A stretch of DNA of 64,000 nt from Pegoplata infirma (lineage: Eukaryota; Arthropoda; Insecta; Diptera; Anthomyiidae): NCBI GenBank assembly GCA_963921195.1, contig OY992538.1, positions 86,055,904 through 86,119,903 of the forward strand, written 5' to 3'. The notes beneath the pieces were generated by a model. It saw only the letters and a list, made by a program, of their open reading frames with translations, had not been told where the DNA came from and did no database searches. Within the stretch, counting starts at the first letter, position 1. Every line of letters begins with the position of its first letter. Both the position numbers and the translations under genes were made by a program. This document shows positions 34,001 to 46,000 of this stretch, piece after piece.

Positions 34001-37000
34001 AACCACTTTTAGTGTTTATCACAAGTTTTTTTCTGTGTGTGTATTTGTTGTATATTGTGTGAGCTGTTAATAATTTAAATGAACATTTTTTTGCTTAAAT
34101 AACTGAATCTTATACCCACACAAAATTGTGGGTCAAAATATTTTTGAGTGAAAAAAATACTCGTAAAATATTTTTGTGACTTACCAATGTTTTTAAAGCT
34201 TGTTTAACGGGGTTTCCAACACGTGAATTTAAGGTGAAACCAATGTGAAATTCACGGTTTTGCTTATAACTTGAACCACTTGACCGATTTTGCTTAAACT
34301 CAATTCCGACTAGCCTTAGAGTTGTCTTTCAAAAGTTTGCGTGTTTTTTAACACGTAAATTCTCGACAAACCCCTGCCAAAATTCACGAGTTTGCTTATA
34401 ACTTTTGAGCTACTGTACCGATTTCGCTGAAATGCAATACCAATCGTCACTGACATTTTCTTTAATTTACATGATTGTAGAAAACAAGGTAGAAAAAGTT
34501 GCATGGATGAAGAGGATTTGTAAACTATCGAACACTTTATTTGCCATTGCCCGGCACTTTCTGGTCAGAGACTTGCTTCACTGGGATCTAGGGAGCTGTA
34601 CGATCTTTCTGATTTGTCGGATGTCAAAGTTCAACATCTAAGGAGTTTCATAAGAAGCTCAAACTGGTTTAACGACAGGGACTAGTAGGGAAACCTATTA
34701 CGATCCCGTGGTATCACAATGGACCTCAGAGTCTACGTGTGTTGACATAAAACGTCAGCAGCCACTTACAACCTAACCTACTACATGTTAGTTGTTTGTA
34801 TATTTTACAGTAGTTAGTTGTTTTCATCTACAAAGTCAGTTGTTTTTGTATGAAAAATATCAAACAACTATTTCTGTTAGTTATTTTAAGTCGTTTTTTT
34901 TTTAACTATGTATTAACAAAAAAGTACTGTAATGTAGTAACAGTTATTTAAAGTAGTTAATTTTATTTTTTTATCTCTAAAAAATTTTCAAAGTTTTTTT
35001 CGAAAAAATAAATATAAATTTTCGTTTTTTTTTTATTTTTCACAACTTGTTTTTAAAAAAAAAAAAAACTTGGAAAAATTTGGTCTTCAATTTTTATTCT
35101 GAAATATTTTAAGAAAAAAAATATATATATTGAATATTTTATTTTTACTACATGTTAGTTATTTTGACTACAAATGTAAGTAGTTTTTACTACATAAGTC
35201 AGTTGTTTTTTGTCAGTTAAAATAACAAACATTGTTAGTTGATTTAACTGAAAAAGTAGTTGACCCCAAAACAACTTACAAAGTAGTTATTTTAACTGAC
35301 ATTTTCAGTTGATTTTACTAACATTATTTTTTGAGTGGGGCATTTATGTGTTTTAAACTCAATTCGTATAAGCGTTATTAATATGAATAAATATAAATCA
35401 TACGCCACAAAAACCCTTGAGTACAAGTCAGAGTATGTTAAATTAAATATTACTCATACGTCACGTAAAACAAAAATACAAAACATATTAAAAACTTAAA
35501 TTCGGCCTTGCCGAATATACTCGTATTGCAAAAAAAAAAAACACTTTGTTGTAAAAATGAAAATGTGGTAAAACAAATTTTTGGTTCAATAAAATAGTGT
35601 GATTTTCAACACGTGAATTAAAGGTGAATACAATCTATAATTCACGGTTTTGTTCATAACTTCTAAACCCCTGTCTCGATTTCGGGGAAATTCAATACCA
35701 ACCTGATCAGGTAACTTTCATAAATATATGCCGAGCATCAGAGTTGTTTTTTTTTTTAAGATAGCGTGACAACAAACTTGCTGACCGGCGGACACTTATT
35801 ACATCGTCTTAAAATGGATCGGGGATCATGACATTTTAAATTTGCGGATGATTTTCTGACTTCGCATTTATTTTATTACTAGTATAGACTAGCTGCAAAG
35901 CTTAAAATACTTTTTAATTAAGGCAAAAAAAATAATTTTTAAAATTGTTAAATTGAATTTCGAAGTATATTTTTGCTTAACTTTTTGATTTTGTAAAAAA
36001 CACTATGATTTTATATTATGTACTCAAACTTTAAATATGTGTAAATGTATGTTTGTTCGTAAAATATGTAGCTTTAAAAACGTTTTCAAAATTCAAAAAA
36101 TATTTAGAAAATAAAAAAAAAACTTTAATATATTACTTAGCAATCTATAGAAATAACACTTGTTTACCTAATTATGTATTTTTTGTTACGTTGATCAATT
36201 GTAGTAATTACAATTTTTATTTAAATTAATACAATTAAAACTAATTAACTTTTTTACAAACAAATTCCTAAGGTGATTTATCTGTGTATATTACACGCTT
36301 CCAATGGGACATGGCCAAATATCCAATTAAGCAATCTTTGCGTAATATTGCCGATATTATTTCCAAACAAATCGGACAAATTGATGCTGATTTGAAAACT
36401 AAATCAAATGCCTACAATAATTTGAAAGGTAGTTTACAAAATTTGGAAAAGAAACAAACGTAAGTTTTTTTTGGAAATACCTTTTTTAGTTTTAAAAAAT
36501 AAAAAATAAATTTTAATTTTTTTCCTTACAGTGGCAGTTTGTTAACACGTAATTTGGCGGATTTGGTTAAAAAGGAACATTTCATTTTAGATTCCGAGTA
36601 TTTAACTACTCTTTTGGTGATTGTACCAAAGTAAGTTTGGCAAAATTTATTGATTTTAAAAAATTTATAAATTATTGAAAAATAGCAACGCCTAGTAAAA
36701 TTTGATGCGGAAAATGTTTGTAGAACATTTTAACCTTTTAAGCGGTGATCTATGAGGATATTTGAAAAAGGGTCCATAAAGACCCCCTAAAATGGGAGAT
36801 AAAGAGGTAATGTGTTCTAAGTAAAGAACCGCCATCAAATATCACTGAAGACATATCGACGGCCCCATTCCATAAAATGCTAAGTCGACATAACATGTTT
36901 TGCTGGGAGTAGCATTTCTAAATTTGTCGTTTCTTAACTTAGATTCTATAAAATTTTGTTAGTCCGATCTATCCTATCAAAAGTTATAAAAAAAAGTTTA

Positions 37001-40000
37001 AAAAAACTTCCTTTGTAAATGTTTTAAGTATACTTAGCATGATATGTTTCGATTTTTTATTTTTTTTTTGTTTTATGCTAAGTGTTCATTCTATTTTTGT
37101 TTTATGCTAAGTGTTCTTTCTTAGTAGTAAAAAATAATTTCAATATTAAATTTTTTCCAAATTAAAACATGCTATCTGAACTTAGAATATCATTGCAAGT
37201 TACTTTAATCTACTACTAATTTACAAATTTTAAATAAATTCTATTACAATTGTGATTCGAACACAAAAGGTCTCAAGGTTCTATCTCATACCGTTCCCGA
37301 GATATCGTCAAAAAAACTTTGAAGGCGATTATCTCAAAACTAGCTTTTTAGACTTAGCATGTTTTAGAATGGAGATATGTTAACGTTATTGAGCTCAGAA
37401 GCAGTTTTTTACACGATTATGGTGAAAAACAATTTGTGATAATTTACAATTTTAATTTTTTTAAGCATTTTTCACTTTTCGCACGAAATTTTGGCCTTTG
37501 ACAACTCTGGTGAAATTTAATGCAAAAAATGTTTGTATAACATTTTAACCCTTTAAACGCACGTTGTAGTGGTGTTCAAAGAAAATTTTTGAAATTGGAG
37601 ATAAAGGGCTAATACGTTTTAAGAAAAGAACCGCCATTAAATTTCACATATTTTAACATTATTTGCCTCAGAATTAGTTTAAATTAGAGATGGGCACATG
37701 AGCAGATTAGAGCGTGATTCACGTGAATCACGCGTGAGTGTGACTGAATTCAATTTTACTCACGTGATTGTGAGTGAGTGTGGGTGGAGAAAAAAATTGC
37801 GTGAATAAGGTTTTTGCGTGAGTGAGTGTGCGTGAGTCGTTTTTTTTTGCGTGAGTTTGCGTGATTTATTTTCTCTTTATATTTCCTTTTGTACCAAAAA
37901 AATTGTAAAATTTTTCTTAACTTAAGATTTTGTCCCGAAAAAATCAAAAAAAAAAATGTAAAATTTCGCTGAACTTTAAATTTTGCTGAAAATTTTGAAA
38001 GATTTTTGAAATTGTAGTTTTTAAAATTTATTTTGTATAAATAAGAGTTTCGTGAGTGTGATTGAAGCTTGCGTGAGTGCACGTGAGTGTGAGTTTTTTT
38101 AAATTTAGTCACGTGATTGTGAGTGAGTGTGAGTAGAAAAAATATGCTCGTAAGTGAGTGTGCGTGATTAAAAAATTCCTGTCGTCAACGTGAGTGAGCG
38201 TGAGTCAAAAATCACTCACGCGCCCATCTCTAGTTTAAATACCTTTTTTTGTACTTATTTGGACAATCGCCTATGAAAAATAAAAAAAACTAAACTGGGC
38301 CATAAAAATAGAACTCGAGCTAAGTTTTCAAAACCTTTCTGGAGTTTTGGTCTTCAATTGGTATACTTCTATTTTCTTTTGGTCCAATTCAAGATACACT
38401 CTGTGACCCCAAATTTGTTGCCCAGTGTAATAAGGGTATTCATTTCAGCTTTTTGTTTGTTTGTAAAAATGTTAAAATATAACATACATATTACAACAAA
38501 CACTTGAGAAAATTTTCCACTTACAAGTTGCTGTTTAAACAACACATAACCAAATATAAAAATATAAGAGTACACTCAACCAAAAATCATTGTATTCCCA
38601 AAGAAAATCGCTGTAAATTCAACAGAAATCATTGTTGATTTTGACCCTACAAATATTTATGTTGATTTCACAGAGGTGCACGTATGCGGAAAGCTATCTG
38701 TCTGTCATCCACTTGGGGATGGCAAGAAGCGATTCCTTTGTTTGAAATTCCCAAGCAGCTCACTACTTCCGGTTTTATACCAAGTATCCCCTGGTAATGC
38801 CGTTCAGACACCCGTCTGTCGGTAGCTAGAGTGAGAAGGCGTACAGTTGAGTAACCTGATTGGCATGTAAAAAAAATCATTGCGTCTCAGGTAAGTAGGT
38901 GTGATTCACTGAAACTCAACTGTTTAAACCTGCCTAGAGGTTGTTGGCAGCCCCAACACTAGGATCGGACAAGGTGGCCCAATCAGTCGCTTTGTCCTAA
39001 ACTCAATTTATTAATGAAACCACAACTAATGATTATTACCAACCGATCCCCACGATGACGACCTTCAGCATGAAAAGGATTTCTCGAATTGGAACATGGA
39101 ACGTGCGTACACTCTTAGATCCATCCAAACTGGCCCAAGTATGCAGAGAATTCGTGAACTACAACCTGCTGCTTTTAGGAGTGTGCGAAACAAGATGGCC
39201 AGAATCAGGAGAACTCAATACCTCCGAAAACCTAAAATTTATATATTCAGGAAAGCCGGATGACCAGCCAAGATCAAGCGGTGTCGGTTTTCTGCTATCG
39301 AAAGAAGCATACGATGCAATGATCAACTGGAAGCCATATGGAGACAGAATAATAACTGCAAGATTCCGTACAAGAGCTAGAAACCTCACCTGCGTGCAGT
39401 GCTATGCACCGACTGAAACCTCTGAGTCAACACAGAAAGAAAACTTTTATAGCCATCTTAATCGTGTGATGTCCGCAATTCCCCGCGGTGACATCGTTGT
39501 AATGATGGGCGATTTTAATGCGCAGTTAGGCCCCGATAACATAGGACGAGAGCACATAATGGGCAAACATGCACTTTAGTCCGGTCGCCGAGCCATGTAA
39601 CCTTGAAATAGGGTCCGGCAAATATTTTATGATTGATTCTAGTTCTATTTGATGTACTGAATCATAATATGTGGGGTGCCAGAGTGGCACCTTTGGGCAA
39701 CTTTAAATATTAAAGGTCAAAGGTCACGGGGTCAAAAAAACATAAACCACCCATTTTATTGCGAATGTATGGGAGTCGGCTCAAAAAAAAATTATATTTG
39801 TTGTTAAATAAATTAGTTAATGCCGTGGTGCAGTGGATAAGCTTTTGGCTCTGCCTCAAAGGGTCTCGCGTTCAATTCCTGGCTCGATAAACAAAAACAC
39901 TATAAGATAGCTATTCAACATAAAATATGTTTTGAAACGGGTAAAATAAGTAATAAATAGAAGGTGTGTAATTTTATTTAACTAAATTAAAAATTACAGA

Positions 40001-43000
40001 ATATTTTACAAAGATACATACTACAGAACACACATCAAATTTCAGAATCAGAAGTGGACATTTCATTGTCACTGTCATCAAATTGAGCTTCATGAATCTC
40101 CAAATTGCCACACAATCGGCCACCTTCGCACGCGCAAAATTCTTTACAAGGCAGCCTTGCATGTGCACAGCTGCAACTCTTCAACAAAAAATTTCCACAC
40201 AATATTCGAGGATTACGCATGACTGTGGAAGAACTCCTTTCACCTTTGCTCTCTAACGAAGACGTAAATGACTTTGACTCTTTAATGTTTAATCTGGAAA
40301 AGATAGCAATTAAGAGAAGAACAGCAAAACATTGGATAGACTTGTCTAATAAAGCCAGTTTTCATCATGTTACTGTTCATACGCGCCGAACGCGAAGGTA
40401 ACTGGCCCTTGCATTTGTGGGCACTTGAAGCAATGATACCTTATTTTTTCGCTTAAGGGCATTGGAACTATGCTCGTTATGCAACATATTACCTGCGAAG
40501 CATGGAGCAACTAGACCCCGTTCTTCGTAAAAAGCTCCTGAGTAGTGAACATGTGCCCCGTCATAGTTCCGGAATATGAAATGGCATATGGACCGACATT
40601 TTAATTGAAACAACATTTATGCGCTCTGGTAAAAGTCGTGGCGGAACAAAAGGAATAACGTTGCAACCAAACACGGTGATGAACTGGGCACTATCATTGC
40701 ATATTTGTGGTCAGCTTTCAAAAGATGTACAAGAAATTTGAGAAATCACTGCCAAAAGGATTTTATGTTCATTTGAAAAAAAAAGTTTTCACTTTTTCAA
40801 ATGACAAGAAACACATGTTGGTCCAACAAACGAAAGTATATAATACTGAGACTATCTACGCACGTGCCTTGCAAATGATAACATGTAATTTAGAAATATG
40901 CAGCCTGCAAACTCTGTTTAGTTATGAATTATCACCAGTCCCTTCAGCACTATTTGATGAATTCGGTGACATGAATCCGTCATTCCAGAAATCACTTTTA
41001 ATGAGTCAACCAAAAATGCAGGTGTCGCCGAGAGGGATATCAGTAAATGCATTGATTATAGATGCTAGTGCTCTTTGGTGGCATGTTCATTGGCCAAAGG
41101 TTGGTACAATACAAACTTACATTAATAAGGTGATTGCGGTGATCTTGAAGCATGTTGCAGAACAACACACATTCCTTGTCTTTGATAGGTATTTCGAGTA
41201 CAGTCCAAAGAGTGCAACGCGATCAAAAAGAGGAGTTAACAGTACTTCCATGCAAATAAGAGCAGACGCACCTCTTCCAAGTCGAAATAGTATATTGACC
41301 CATGCGTGTTATAGAACACAACTAACAACCATGATTTGGAAGCAACTACTAAGAGTTACATAGTGAGTTTCTTCCACCTAATTTGGTCATTACTAATACA
41401 ATTCCAACTGAATTACAAACTCCTGACGATATAATTCCTCGCACAGGTATGGAAACTCACCATGAAGAAGCAGACGTTATAATTGTACAGCAGGCTATTT
41501 ATCTATCAAATTGTGGAACGAACAATATCAAGATTTTATCTGATGACACCGACGTTTTTGTTCTCCTTGTACACTTTTATAAAAAGCTAAATCTTAAATG
41601 CGCTATGTGGATGAAGTCTTTTGACAAGGTTAAGCTCTCAGATATGGAAGCAACAGTTCATAGCCTAGGAATTCAAGCAAACTCATTACATATTAGCAGT
41701 CCATTGTCTCACTGGCAGTGATACAACTTCATAATTTTTTGGAATTAGAAAGACTAAAGCTATACAAGTTTTGAGATCTGGTATTGAAGTTAAGCACTTA
41801 GGTTGCATAGAATCTTCAATGCAACCATGTATAGCAGAGTGCACAACGTTCATTGCACATTGCTACGGCTACACGAAGGAAGTTCACAACATGTCAGATG
41901 TTCGATACAAGGTGTCGTTATCAAAGAAAAATCCTCCAAAAATTAAGAACCTCCCTCCGACAACACAAGCATTTGAACCTCATATAAAACGATGCCATTT
42001 GCAAGCTTGCACTTGGAATGCAGCAGCATCTTCGTTTTCTCCATCTTTGAATCCAACAACATGCAAAATCAGCAGAATTTTATGGCCAACTTATGACCAA
42101 GGGAAAACTAAATACCTTTTATCACTTACGAGAAGGGAATGTCGAGCTCTGATGGGAATAATAACTGGTCACTGTCTCATCGGCACTCATGCTAAGAATA
42201 TTAGACTCATCTCAGACGCCAGTTATAAAAGATGCGCCTCACCGGGGGTGGATGAAACGATAGAACACTGACTTTGTCACTGTCCAGCGGAGGCAAGGAG
42301 TCGCCGATCGATTACTGATCAGATAAGCTTTAATACTTTGGAGGATATAACGCGAATGGATCTTAGAATATTAAAAAGATTCGCAATGTCTTTGAACGTG
42401 TTTAAGTTAAATATAACTACACATCTTCTATTTATTACTTATTCTACCCGTTTCAAAACATATTTTATGTTGAATAGCTATCTTACAGTGTTTTTGTTTA
42501 TCGAGCCAGGAATTGAACCAAAGACCCTTTGGAGGCAGAGCCAAAAGCTTATCCACTGCACCACGGCATTAACTAATTTATTTAACAACAAATATAAAAT
42601 TATTTTGAGCCGACTACCATACATTCGCTATAAAATGGGTGATTTATGGTTTTTTGACCCCGTGACCTTTGACCTTTAATATTTAAAGTTGCCCAAAGGT
42701 GCCACTCTGGCACCCCACATATTATGATTCAGTACATCAAATAGAACTAGAATCAATCATAAAATATTTGCCGGACCCTATTTCAAGGTCCAAGCAAATT
42801 TCCCCATTTGGCGACCGGACTACTTGGAAGGCTTACCGAAAACGGTAGGCTCTTTACTGAGGCATGCGGTAACGCCAATCTTGTGATAGGTGGAACCTTA
42901 TTTCCTCACAAGAGAGCACACAAGATTACATGGGTATCGCCTGACAATGAGACGGAAAATCAAATCGACCACATAACTATTAGCAAAACCTGGCGCAGAA

Positions 43001-46000
43001 GCCTCCTAGATGTGCGATCGAAACGTGGTGCTGATTGCCACTCAGACCACCACCTCGTTGTTGGAAGTTTACGGATAAAAGTTGCTGCCATTCGTAAACC
43101 TGAGGCTATAGCACGTAAATATGACGTAGCTAAGTTAAAAAATCAGCAAACTCTTAACATATACGTGGAAGAGTTAAGAAATGGTTTAGCAGTACAACAA
43201 TCTCATCTTACCTCTGAATGGCTTTCAGTCGAAAGAAGTTTTGTTGATGCTGCAAAGAAACATATTGGTCTCAAAGTACCTAAGAAAGCCCATTGGATGT
43301 CAGATATAACCTGGAACCTCATACTCGAAAGAAAAGACCTAAAAGACAAACTAAACGCAGCCATAACATTTGGTGAAAAGTCGTCGCGTAAACAGGCCTA
43401 CACACAACATGACAAGCTGGTCAAACGTAGCGCAAGAAATGATAAAAGGATATGGTATAATAAACTTGCATTGGACGCACAGCAAGCCTCAGCCGAGCAT
43501 AGATCCAAGGATCTTTATTCCATAACCAAAAAGCTCACTGGGAAAAACGTATCAAATACCAGACCGCTTAGAAACGCCGAAGGTGAACTCACAACATCTG
43601 CGCAAGACCAATTGGAAATATGGAAACAGCATTATTCCAATATGCTCTCCACTACTACTCCAAACCACCCAAATATATGCAACTGTGGTTCTCATGCAAT
43701 AAGGCAGGATATATCCATTGAATGCCCTGATATAGCAGAAGTTGTTGTCGCAGTAAATTCTTTAAAAGCGAATAAGGCTCCTGGGGTTGACAACATATCG
43801 CCCGAAATGCTTAAAGCCGACTCTCAGACCACAGCCAACATATTGCTTCCTCTTATCCAAAACTTCTGGCGCACACATGAACTTGACTCGAAGCTAAAAG
43901 AAGGCCTTATTGTAAACATCCCCAAAAAAGGTGATTTGAAAGACTGTAAAAACTGGCGTGGCATTACCGTTCTTAGCGCAATAAATAAAGTTATTGCACT
44001 AATTATCAACAAAAGAATATCCGACACTGTACTCAAGGACCTTAGACCGGAGCAAGCTGGCTTCCGTCCCCAAAAATCCTGTGTAGACCACATCAATAGT
44101 CTACGAATAATTATAGAACAATATACAGAACTTCGCTCTCCGCTCTATCTGCTATTTATCGACTTTGAGAAAGCCTTCGATACACTTAACCAAAACGCAA
44201 TATGGAATGCTCTAGCTTGTAAAGGGGTTCCGCCAAAAATCATATGCCTCATTCAAACGCTGTATCGTGATGTCAAATGTCGTGTTGTCCACAATAATGC
44301 TCTGAGTAGCTGTTTCGATGTCGTATCTGGTGTGCGCCAGGGTTGTGTACTGTCACCCTTGCTGTTTAACATCGTTTTAGATGTTATAGTCCGTAATGCT
44401 ACTGAAGCAAACAGAGGTATCAACTGGGGTCTCAACCAACAACTAGAGAGCCTAGAGTATGCAGATGATATCTGTCTCCTTTCGCACAGCTATAAAGATA
44501 TGAAAGCTAAACTTAACTGCATCGAAACCGAAGCTGCAAAGGCTGGCTTAAGAATAAACACAGGCAAAAGTAAGGTAATGCGATGTAATACAGCAAACAC
44601 CAACAAATTTCGTATAGGAAATACTGATCTGGAGGAAGTCACATCATTTTGTTACCTAGGCAGCATCTTAACAAACACAGGTGGTTCTAGCAATGATGTT
44701 ACGTACCGAATCTCAAGAGCCAACCAAGCATTTGGTACCCTACGATCAGTATGGAAATCTTCAGCCATATCCAAAAACACGAAGATCCGCATCTTTAACT
44801 CTTGTGTCAAGTCTGTGCTCCTTTATGCATGTGAAACTTGGAATACAACAGAACACGATATAAACACCTTACAAGTGTTTGTTAATCGATGTCTTCGAAG
44901 AATTGTGAAGGTTTTCTGGCCGAACACAATATCGAATATTGATCTTTGGAGACAAACGAACCAGCGGCCAATTCACATTGACATTCTAAATCGTAAATGG
45001 CGCTGGATTGGTCATACGCTGCGTAGGCCCCCAGGTGACACAGCCAAAATCGCCATTGACTGGAACCCACAGGGTAGACCAAGAAGAGTAGGCAGACCAT
45101 CCCACACCTGGCGTCGACAACTAAACATCGAAGTAAGACGTATCGATCTAAGCTGGGGAGAGATAAAACGAATCGCAACAAACCGGACCGAATGGAATAA
45201 ATTCGTTGTGGCCCTTTGTTCCGAATAGGAACCACAGGACATAATATATATATATCAATAAAAATTGTTGTCAGTTTTTGTAAAAGTTGATCAACTCGTT
45301 TTTTTGTAAATCAACTCGTATTTTTTGTAAACTCAACTCATATTTTTGTTGATATAAGAAATATTATTAATAAAAAAAAGCTTGTTGTTATTTGTTAATA
45401 TTCTTTTATTAAGTAAAAATTACAATATTTTTTAGAATTATCACCGGCTTTTTAAGCTGCAATGTTTAAACAAGATTTTCACACACACTTCGTTTATTTA
45501 TGTTATGCACTCGTAAGCCAGTTTCCAGTTTTCTAATAACACCAAATCAAAAACCTTAAAAAAAAAACAAAAAAAATTATAATATAGTATGAATACATAA
45601 AGTAACCAATGTATTTTATTACTTACCAAATATTTACAGATCAGAATCTGATCATCAGATCCTATTTTTATTTATTTTTATAATATTAAATATTTTTATA
45701 AGAAACAAACACATAAAATAATTTTATAAGAGACAAACAAATTTCACATTGCAAAGCATTGCTACCAACTTGATAATACAAAATTGAACGAACAGGGTTG
45801 TTTTTTCTTTTTTGGTTTTATCTATTGAATTCTGTATAAGCGTTGTAAATAGTTGATTCAAATTTACTGATTATTCAACGATATCAACATTAATTTTTGT
45901 TGAATACGGTAATATTCTGTAAAACTTGATCTACAATTAGTTAACTAATTTTTCTACTAAGATATTTCTATGAGTGTAGAAGTAACATTTATCTAATTTA

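Larger units (their letters stand above)
39577..42822. mobile_element. 3246-bp DNA transposon with about 410-bp TIRs and 3-bp target duplication
   Basis: The termini are TAGTCCGGTCGCC and GGCGACCGGACTA; the TIRs run to about 39986 and from about 42401, nearly identical apart from a 10-20 bp indel near the tips. CTT is duplicated at 39574-39576 and 42823-42825. The TIRs contain a tRNA-like segment and GGTCAAAGGTCACGGGGTC. Inside: an inverted Cys-rich coding fragment (40035-40220), a broken core gene (40219-42063) and a LINE-like tail (42064-42400). A 3-bp duplication is compatible with Academ, CACTA or Harbinger-type elements. Of these, Academ is the best guess because the core gene has a nuclease-like motif, but this is unproven. 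Confidence 0.85.
38660..45259 (+). mobile_element. RTE-like non-LTR retrotransposon, interrupted by a DNA transposon
   Basis: A 5' leader of about 390 bp, one long ORF (39055-39576 plus 42826-45228), a 3' UTR of only about 15 bp and an AT-repeat tail (about 45241-45257). A single ORF with endonuclease then RT, and a tiny 3' UTR with a short tandem-repeat tail, fits the RTE clade. The host site is itself an element-like sequence with ACACTCAACCAAAAATCA at 38570 and TGAGTGTAG at 45972. I could not find a clean target duplication, so the borders are approximate. Confidence 0.85.

Noticed and set aside
39055..45228. Viral reverse transcriptase or endogenous retrovirus
   Set aside because: Motif order (AP-type endonuclease then RT, no protease, integrase or LTR) is that of a non-LTR retrotransposon.
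45012..45242. Minus-strand frames over the LINE RT tail
   Set aside because: Antisense shadows of the RT coding sequence.
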